Shown here piece by piece: positions 21,142-28,014 of a stretch of DNA of 31,311 nt. The stretch covers positions 110,174 through 141,484 of the forward strand of contig NW_003546497.1 of NCBI RefSeq assembly GCF_000090795.2, read 5' to 3'. The position numbers and the translations under genes are program-made. The notes beneath the pieces were generated by a model. The model searched no databases, was not told the DNA's origin, and saw only the letters and a list, made by a program, of their open reading frames with translations. Within the stretch, counting starts at the first letter, position 1. Each line of letters opens with the position of its first letter. This stretch comes from Amphimedon queenslandica (taxonomy: Eukaryota > Porifera > Demospongiae > Haplosclerida > Niphatidae).

Positions 21142-22735
21142 TTACGATTTCGAAGCTGGTTCCATGTAAACTCCCTCCTACAATAATAATAAAAATAATA
21201 TAACTAGCATCAGAATCCTTTCTCTACTCACCATAGCTTTCCAAAGGTTATTATCGCTCACATATTTATGGCCTGAGATCTCGTGCTGCCCTTCAATCGG
21301 TCGTCCATAAGTGTGACCAGTTGAATGCAAATATCTATAAAAACAGCATCATAATGCATGAGCTTAATAATCTATTAATAGTAACACAAAAACTAACCCT
21401 AGTCTATAAATACATGTAGCGTTTGTTTAGTTTATATTAATAATAAACTAAACAAATACGTTCATTTGTAAAAATTCTGCACTAATTGATCCAGAATGGC
21501 ATAAATTATAAAAATGCATACACCACACACCACGCATGCACATATCTTGAGTACTACAAAAATCTGCGTATGTAGTACGTACATCAATACTCACTAATAA
21601 ACCATAACAGTAGTACAAAGCTCTAGTCTCAATACATCAACAATGTAGTACTACCTGTACCATATACAGTATACAAGCCAGGAAATAAATAGTGTAATGT
21701 GTATGCATAAACTTATGCTAAGGGGATTAGCTGTCATGTACAAACAGGATTAGAGATTAGATGTCAAATATTATAAGTATACAAACAGGAATAGATGTAC
21801 ATGTACATGTAAGTACACAATAACTGAAGAGCTTTAGTGGACTCACACATTAGTGTCTTGATGCTTAAACCTCACGTAACCATCACGCCTCCAGTAATCG
21901 TCTGAGCATTCCAATATCCAATTATCACCTAAAGAGAGGAAGATATACAATTTTAAAAACAGGATTGATTCACTTTCAGTATGAACTTGTAAAGGACAAA
22001 GCAAATATACAAGTATGTACATATGCACAGTTATAAACACCTGCTTCCTTACAAAGGCTACAAGATGTAATAATGGGCTAATGAATGTACATGTACTCTG
22101 TACTGATAATAGTTCCATTGAGAAATTAATAATAATTGACTGTACTAACTAATGTAAGCATGTATATGTACCTGTGTCTCCACCGTTCCCGTCACCAAAA
22201 CCGCTAACTTCTTGATTACCAGAGAGGGGGGAATTAAAGTGATGACTATGTAAAAATTTCTGGGTACTCAAGTGTTGTAGACGAAGCCCTGAACCACATT
22301 TAACTGGATTACTATTAAAGGAGGAGGAGAGAGAGGGATCAATGCAAAGAGGAAAGGGGAAGTTACCCTCTTTCACAGATCTGGCCATGAGGACCATGGA
22401 CAATCCAGTAGCTGTTGACATCATCAGCATTGGTTACACCAGTGATGCTCTGTACAAAAAATAATTTATATTAATCATTGATTGCTAAAAATTCAAATTT
22501 TTCTCACCTGTTGTCCAGATCCAGAGCCATACTTAACGTCATGAGAATGAAGACGAACGTTTGACTTCTTGTGGAGTAGCTTTATTACAGACTTACAAGT
22601 AACATGCTGAAAACCTAAAGAACAAGAACGGGGCGAATCATGAATAATAACGTTCCTTGCCCCGTGAATGAACGTACCGTCTAAGTAGGCACCTGGAACA
22701 AAACATAACAGAAACAATAATACATAGCGAATCAT
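21142..22735 (-). CDS. SDF2: Stromal cell-derived factor 2-like MIR-domain ER protein
   Basis: SDF2 proteins act in the ER lumen with BiP/ERdj co-chaperones in folding quality control and resemble the MIR region of protein O-mannosyltransferases. Seven exons, read leftward, give 197 residues (human SDF2 211): 22693-22735, 22508-22614, 22367-22449, 22172-22311, 21847-21928, 21232-21334, 21142-21177. A short signal peptide (MIRYVLLFLLCFVPG) is followed by a MIR trefoil: VTCKSVIKLLHKKSNVRLHS, DVKYGSGSGQQSITGVTNAD, HSHHFNSPLSGNQEVSGFGD, RDGYVRFKHQDTN and GRPIEGQHEISG. The protein ends EGVYMEPASKS, so no KDEL-like retrieval signal is visible. Intron 1 (22615-22692, 78 nt) is a multiple of three with no stop, so retention would keep the frame. 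Removing it gives the expected spacing between signal peptide and the first MIR segment. The gene is divergent from SPEF1. Confidence 0.93.
21422..21456. repeat. Perfect 14-bp inverted repeat (hairpin) in an SDF2 intron
   Basis: The arm TTTGTTTAGTTTAT (21422-21435) and its exact complement (21443-21456) enclose a 7-nt loop. The surrounding 21335-21846 intron otherwise shows only short TACATG-type repeats and no coding sequence. Confidence 0.8.
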
Positions 22736-22949
22736 GTTTATTGTTTAAGAGACCCTTGGCCCTTTCCCTATCTCTCTTCTCTTCAAAAAGAAGACACGTC
22801 AAGTTCGTCAACGTGAAACGTCAAGTGGGCGTGTTTAATTTAGACCACGCCTTCCACTAGAAGTGTGGGTGTGGTCTCCCTCTCTTAATATAGTGTTACT
22901 ATGGCGACAGGGCAACAATAAAATAAATCCTATCCCTAGAATAAATAAA
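22736..22949. promoter_or_regulatory. Divergent promoter between SDF2 and SPEF1
   Basis: A 214-bp spacer. An RFX X-box-like site, GTTACTATGGCGAC, lies at 22895-22908, 42 bp before the SPEF1 ATG. Three ACGT-containing words (ACACGTCAAG, CAACGTGAAA, AACGTCAAG) cluster at 22793-22827, nearer SDF2. If transcription starts upstream of 22901, a 6-codon upstream ORF (MATGQQ) precedes SPEF1. Confidence 0.55.
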
Positions 22950-24368
22950 ATGGGGGATCCGGTCACTCAAGAAGACAAACAGCAGCTATATGCATGGATA
23001 GACGAGGTGCCTCTCTCAAGACAAAAAAAGAACATCTCTAGGGACTTCAGTGATGGAGGTAATGCTGTAATTCATTTCTAAAATACTAATTTTAAAAAAT
23101 TAATCATAAACACAGTGATGGCAGCCGAACTTGCACAGCACTTCTTTCCAAACATGGTAGAGCTCCACAACTATCCCCCGGCCAATTCAACGACCCAGAA
23201 ACTCACCAACTGGAGGACACTTAATCGTAAGAGTGAGGGGGAGACCTTTCAAGACATGATAATGAATGTTGATACTGCTGTGTGGGCTAAAAATTTAAAA
23301 TTAATGTGATTCTTTTGTATTCCTGCAGGTAAAGTATTCATGAAGTTAGGGTTTGATGTACCAGACCCTGTACTGCAAGAGGTGGTTGCTAGTAAACCTG
23401 GGGTAATAGAATATATCCTTAATCATTTCAAGAAAAAGGTACTTTTATACATGTAGACTACAGTGTATATGTAATTTGCAATTTTTCAAGCTTTTTGCAT
23501 ATGTAAAATGCATTTTTTCAAGCTAAAAATGCATTATCAATAAGAAAAAAGTTGCAAAAATTATTATTTTCCTTGTACAGATAGAGCAGGTAAAAGCAAA
23601 AGAGGCAGCGTCACAAATATCAGTTTTTCCTAGAAACTATGAAGACGTACTTTCCAGTGGAATTCAGCAGGTGGGTGGGCGTCAATTAGAACTGACAATA
23701 CTCTCTCGTTATCAGGCTCTCAGCCATCAACACTCAATCACTTCACCTACCCACTCCACCATCACCACACACCTACCACCGATAGTTAACAGTCACGGGA
23801 AACCCTCTCAAATACCGCGCCCGATTCAATCCGGAGACCAAAGAAAGAGTCACTTGCCTCCAGTGAATAATCAAGTGGCAATGGCATCGTATCCTCAAGG
23901 AGCAGCAAGAGGAGGAGGAGGAGGAGGACAGCAGATACATAGAATGAGTGAACATTCAAAACTACCAGCGATTAAAGACACCTCAAAAAAGAAATACTAC
24001 AGCGGGTATGTGGCCAGATGTTATGATCACATGAGGGATTCTAATGTTCTTCTGTAATGTTCTTTTTAGCGTATTCTTATTTAAAAGTACAGATAATAAT
24101 ATGATTTTATTCATTCAATAGGTCAAGGGAATCAAGAATTAATGTTGATTCACATGCAGCACTTAATTCGGGATTAGCAATAGCAGAAAAGGATCAAATC
24201 ATAATGGAACTACAAGAAACGATTCAGGTAAACCATTAATTACTATTACTATTATTATAATTAATTTCTTTCTCTTAGTTATTAACTATGAAAGTGAACA
24301 GATTAGAACACTTGATAAGAGTGAAGGACATAAAAATACAAGAAATGGAGAAAATAATGAGAAAATGA
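22950..24368 (+). CDS. SPEF1: Sperm flagellar protein 1 / CLAMP (microtubule-bundling CH-domain protein)
   Basis: SPEF1 binds and bundles microtubules in motile cilia (central apparatus) and in planar-polarised epithelia. Six exons (22950-23058, 23116-23226, 23329-23438, 23581-24005, 24122-24227, 24279-24368) give 316 residues. The N-terminal calponin-homology domain (about 1-115) shows YAWIDEVPLSRQKKNISRDF, SDGVMAAEL, FFPNMVELHNYPPANST, QKLTNWRTLNRKVFMKLGF and PGVIEYIL. The middle (about 140-245) is disordered and His/Pro/Ser-rich with a Gly6 run. The C-terminus is the family's conserved helix (INVDSHAALN, then EKDQIIMELQETIQLL and MKVNRLEHLIRVKD), probably a coiled coil. Human SPEF1 is shorter (about 236); the extra length is in the middle. 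Positions 23671-23715 (45 nt, GT to AG, frame-neutral, no stop) may be an optional intron; without them the protein is 301 residues. An X-box-like site lies 42 bp before the ATG. Confidence 0.92.
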
Positions 24369-24555
24369 TTATTATCATCACCAATGACTCCTTTTCTATG
24401 TTTTTAACACAATTATTATCTCCTCATTCATTCATTAATGGCTCTCTCTCTTTCTTTCTTTGTTTCTCCCCTCTCTCTTTCTCTTTCTTTCTCCCTCTTT
24501 CTACTTATAAAACAGGTTCTGGCTATTATTCATTTTCTAATCACAAAAACATATT
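24369..24555. other. Convergent 3' region between SPEF1 and MARS2
   Basis: A 187-bp spacer with a T/C-rich tract at 24441-24504. MARS2 has AATAAA directly overlapping its stop codon (TAA at 24556-24558), so its 3' UTR may be only about 20 nt unless a later signal is used. Confidence 0.55.
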
Positions 24556-25167
24556 TTATTTATCATACACCTTTTTCGAAAACATCGGAGACCCCCCTAC
24601 AACAATAGGGGCTCCCGTAAAGTCTCTGTCCATGCAAAATTTTAAATCCTCGGGCCCGATACTCTCTGAACTCATTCCCAATCTTTGAAGGATCTTAGAA
24701 CTCGAGTCTGGAATTATAGGACTGAGAAGGATGCTACAAAGTCTAAGAGTCTCCATTGATACTGCAAGGACTGTACCCAAATGAGCATGAGAGTCGGGAT
24801 TAGGTACTAGAGTCCACGGCTTGTGTCTACCAAAAAATCTGTTGGCCTGAGAAAAGAAAAAAAAGAAAAATATTAAAGTTAATATTTAGTTTCAACTTGC
24901 CATATGGAGACACTCCATAATTGAGCTAATCCCCCGACCAAACTCGTAGGAACTATAACAATTATTGACAGTTGTGCTTAGTCTCTGTAAAGACTCCAAT
25001 AGCTCCTTGCCATCTTTCATGAGGTGGTTAGGATCAATACATAACTTGATTTCAGGTGGGTGGAGCTTAGTGGCTGTGGCACGAGAGAGGAGGTTGCCGA
25101 ATGTATCTGCCAAGTCAGCATTTGCTAGCTGAGCAAGACGACTATCATGATAATCTAATTTTAAAAT

Positions 25168-25212
<45 letters not shown>

Positions 25213-27810
25213 TTTTCTATTTGTTTTCTTTATAAGCTCTCCTTTTTTGTTTTATCATAGATTGTATATAAAGCTGCTTATTTTTTGCTGTTGTGTTAAT
25301 TTTTTAATAGCTATAGTAATAATAATTATTATTATCAATGCTTGCCTCCATCGTGATGTAGTGAACCCTCTTTTAATAAGAAATATCGTAGCTTATCTGC
25401 TCCATGTGTCTCTAATCTGTCAAACGGATCAACGACATTACCTTTACTCTTTGACATCTGAAAAGAGAAAAAAAAGAGAGAAGTAACATACCATGTAAAA
25501 CAAGATTTTTGGATAATGTTCATGCAGCTTTTTGTTAGTGGGTTATCAAGTTGCTCAAAAATTGCGCAAAAGCCCTGTTCAGGATATTTCAACAAAATCA
25601 CTAGAAGCAAATTTTTCATTTTCAAAATCATTATACATGTTCTTATGTTGTGTAAAAACTTTGAGCTGATTCCGATTAAAATTAGATTTTTTTTACAAAT
25701 TATTAAAGTTGTTCTATAGAAAAAAAGGATAAACATAAATTCCCATACTTTGCTCTTATCCATAGTCCAGTGAGAGTGTACTACTATTCTAGAGGGTAGC
25801 TCTACATCCAGTGCCATTAAAAAAGACGGCCAATAGATGCAATGAAACTTCATTATATCCTTTCCAATAACGTGATCAGTTGCAGGCCACAAGTGACCAG
25901 GGTTAGGGTAGCCCGAAACTGTGAGGTAGTTGACTAGTGCATCCAACCATACATACACCTGGGGAAAAGAGAGGAAGAGGGAGGAAGAGGGAGACGGAGG
26001 GAAAAGAGGTTTTGATAACAATTTCTTAGCTACTAGTATGTATTAATCAAGAACAGGATTATACATGCAGTATTGCAGTCCAATGTCAAAAACCAAAAAA
26101 ATCTGTTTACATGTATGATCAATTCCCATAAAATTATGAAGGTACATGTACCTGTATGTATACCTACATATATAATGGATTGGTTCTCTTACAGTATGTT
26201 CCTCATCATTGGGTACTCTTATTCCCCACTGCAAACGAGACAGAGGTCTTGAAACTGAGAGGTCATTCAGTCCGCCTTCTTCAGTGAGATATCCAATAAC
26301 AAAGTGTCGAGCATAATCAGGAATAATGGCTATAAATGAAAGAGAGAGAGAGGTCAAATTTAAAATTAAGAAGAATACCGGACTAACGATAAGGCTTTTT
26401 TGTGATCCACTTAAGCAACCTCTCTCTAAACAAAGACAACTTAAACATGTAATTCTCCTCCAACGACCATTCACATTTATGACCCGTTTCCTTGGAAACC
26501 TAACAAATAATTAATTAGTGTGGTTGGGTGCGTGCGCGGATATAAAATGGCTGACTTTTGAGCCTGGCTCATCTCCATCAGTTAATTGCGAGTCCAAGAG
26601 GAAGGTTTCATCAGGAACTGAATACCAGCCCTCATATGTGGACTTGCATAAGTAACCTTTATCATGTAACTGAAGCTATGGATGAAAGATAAAATAAACT
26701 TTTTTTATATAGCAGTTTTAAAATTATGCTTTACCCAAATACTCTGTACCAGTCTTTCATGAGTCTCGTCGGTAGTTCGGATGAAATGCGTATAATCAAT
26801 GTTACCAGCATCAAACAAAGCCTTGAAACAAATTAATAGATTAATATATTAAAGGAATAGTTCTTACCCTGAATCTCTGAGATACTAAATCACATAGAGA
26901 CTGGGTTGGCATTCCACTCTCTGTTGCTGCTCTTTGCACCTTGAGTCCATGTTCATCAGTGCCAGTTGATAGTATTGCTTTATCGGTGGACGTGCCCATT
27001 GTCAGTTTTTGCCAACGATGAGCAGCATCAGCAAGGAAAGCAGTGTAAAGATGACCAATGTGTGGATCTGTGATCATAAAGATGGACGTCTGAACAAATA
27101 AATCATAGTCTCATACGTGTACATGGGATAATGGCAAATGAGGCAAAAATGAAAAGGAGAGAATTCTCCATTTTAATATTTTTTCCTGATACATATACAT
27201 GATTTTATGTTGCATAGAAAGTTTGATTTGATTCCAATCAAATTTGAAATTTTTATGAATTCTTGAAGTTGCTCTAAAATCTGGTTAAAGTCCCTGTACT
27301 ATAGTACATGGTCTCGGGCCAAATTTCGCCAAAAAATCAAAAGGAGAGAATTCTCCATTTTTATATTTTTTCCTGATACATATACATGTTCTTATGTTGT
27401 GTAGCAAGTTTGAGCTGATTCCAATCACATTTAAATTTTTTATAAATTTTTAAATTTTCTAAAAAAATTAGGCTAAAGACCCAGTACTATAGTACTTGGT
27501 CACAGGCCAAATTTCATCAATTAATGTGATGCATAATACATTTCCATTAACTTTAATGTGCTCAGTTCTTATTTTATTGTTTTTTAACAAACAAAAGCAA
27601 TAAAATAGGCAAAATGTGATAAGCAAGTCCTGATATTATTATATATTACTTTAGTTTACAACACTAAATACACAAGCCAAAATACAAGTGATAAGACAAA
27701 GTGAGAGTTGTGTTGAAGGTCTAACACCAACTTAAAAACTCACTTGCGTTAACATAAAATATTGGAGTTGTTATGAAAGACTTTGATAAGATTTTCCCCA
27801 AAACTACCAT
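24556..27810 (-). CDS. MARS2: Mitochondrial methionyl-tRNA synthetase
   Basis: This class I synthetase charges mitochondrial tRNA-Met. Ten exons, read leftward, give 529 residues (human 593): 27744-27810, 26868-27067, 26735-26821, 26556-26675, 26388-26499, 26193-26329, 25749-25958, 25346-25457, 24901-25154, 24556-24846. Motifs: [20 protein letters not shown] with the HIGH signature at residues 25-28; [62 protein letters not shown] with the KMSKS loop at 311-315. The C-terminal helical anticodon-binding region includes [10 protein letters not shown]. It lacks the zinc-knuckle insertion and C-terminal extensions of cytosolic enzymes, as expected for MARS2. The N-terminus is very short (11 residues, [11 protein letters not shown], before FITTP), so a further 5' exon with a longer presequence is possible. 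Two introns (24847-24900 and 25155-25345) need GC donors. The AATAAA motif overlaps the stop codon. It is convergent with SPEF1 and divergent from PDIA6. Confidence 0.93.
24847..24900 (-). other. GC-AG intron in MARS2 (second)
   Basis: A 54-nt intron runs from GCAAGTTG to CTTTTCTCAG. The phase-0 junction joins SSIMECLHM to [11 protein letters not shown]. The alternative GT four bases later would meet a stop codon within seven codons. Confidence 0.82.
25155..25345 (-). other. GC-AG intron in MARS2
   Basis: The upstream exon ends HHDG plus one base, followed by GCAAGC. No GT occurs nearby in the transcript sense. The downstream exon resumes in phase as [20 protein letters not shown], which aligns with human MARS2 ([20 protein letters not shown]). 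Confidence 0.8.
25167..25210. repeat. (AAT)n microsatellite in a MARS2 GC-AG intron
   Basis: About 14 AAT units, lying just inside the 3' part of the intron in transcript sense. Confidence 0.9.
25500..25735. repeat. Truncated copy of the hAT-MITE internal region
   Basis: TGGATAATGTTCATGCAGCT and GGTTATCAAGTTGCTCAAAA are inverted matches of 1525-1575 in the hAT-like MITE. The monomer part (CATGTTCTTATGTTGTGTAA, then TTGAGCTGATTCCG) follows. It lies in the 25458-25748 MARS2 intron. Confidence 0.7.
27125..27525. repeat. Dimer of the ~185-bp monomer in MARS2 intron 1
   Basis: GAATTCTCCATTTT recurs at 27161 and 27348 (period 187 bp), each followed by CCTGATACATATACATG and a GTTTGA-TGATTCCAATCA block. 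It is in inverted orientation relative to the array at 13042. No terminal repeats were found. It makes up most of the 27068-27743 intron. Confidence 0.78.
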
Positions 27811-28014
27811 TGTGACAGCACGTGGACGTGAACAAAGAGTTAAAATAAAATACGGGCGTGGCTAGCTTTAGTAGACAGCTGACGTCGACCAATCGGCTAG
27901 CTTCACGTGTAAGTGATCCCGCCTTAACCTTCAGCTCCCGCCACATCATCTCTGACATTCTTTGTGTATTCATAAAGAGAAAAGACCTAGAGAAACACAG
28001 GAGAAAGTTTAAAG
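27811..28014. promoter_or_regulatory. Divergent promoter between MARS2 and PDIA6 with ERSE-like site
   Basis: A 204-bp spacer. CCAAT (27889-27893), nine bases, then TCACG (27903-27907) matches the ER stress response element CCAAT-N9-CCACG at all but one fixed position, on the PDIA6 strand 108 bp before its ATG. TGACGTCG at 27880-27887 is a partial CRE/UPRE-like site, and CACGTG E-boxes occur near 27819 and 27904. PDIA6 is a known unfolded-protein-response target in animals. Confidence 0.55.

Noticed and set aside
22149..22430. 93-codon minus-strand open frame in SDF2
   Set aside because: It is the real 22172-22311 exon extended through both flanking introns; it is not a separate gene.
23115..23309. 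SPEF1 open frame continuing past 23226
   Set aside because: The donor at 23227 and the acceptor ending at 23328 restore LNRKVFMKLGF, matching the family; the read-through does not.
25335..26021. 228-codon minus-strand open frame
   Set aside because: It joins two MARS2 exons through an intron filled with repeat sequence; the intron copy has no protein similarity and the family alignment skips it.
27749..27973. Minus-strand open frame starting MNTQRMSEMMWREL over the MARS2 start
   Set aside because: It is in a different frame from the exon encoding [10 protein letters not shown] and ends before a usable junction. It may overlap the 5' UTR, but I see no splice path joining it to MARS2.
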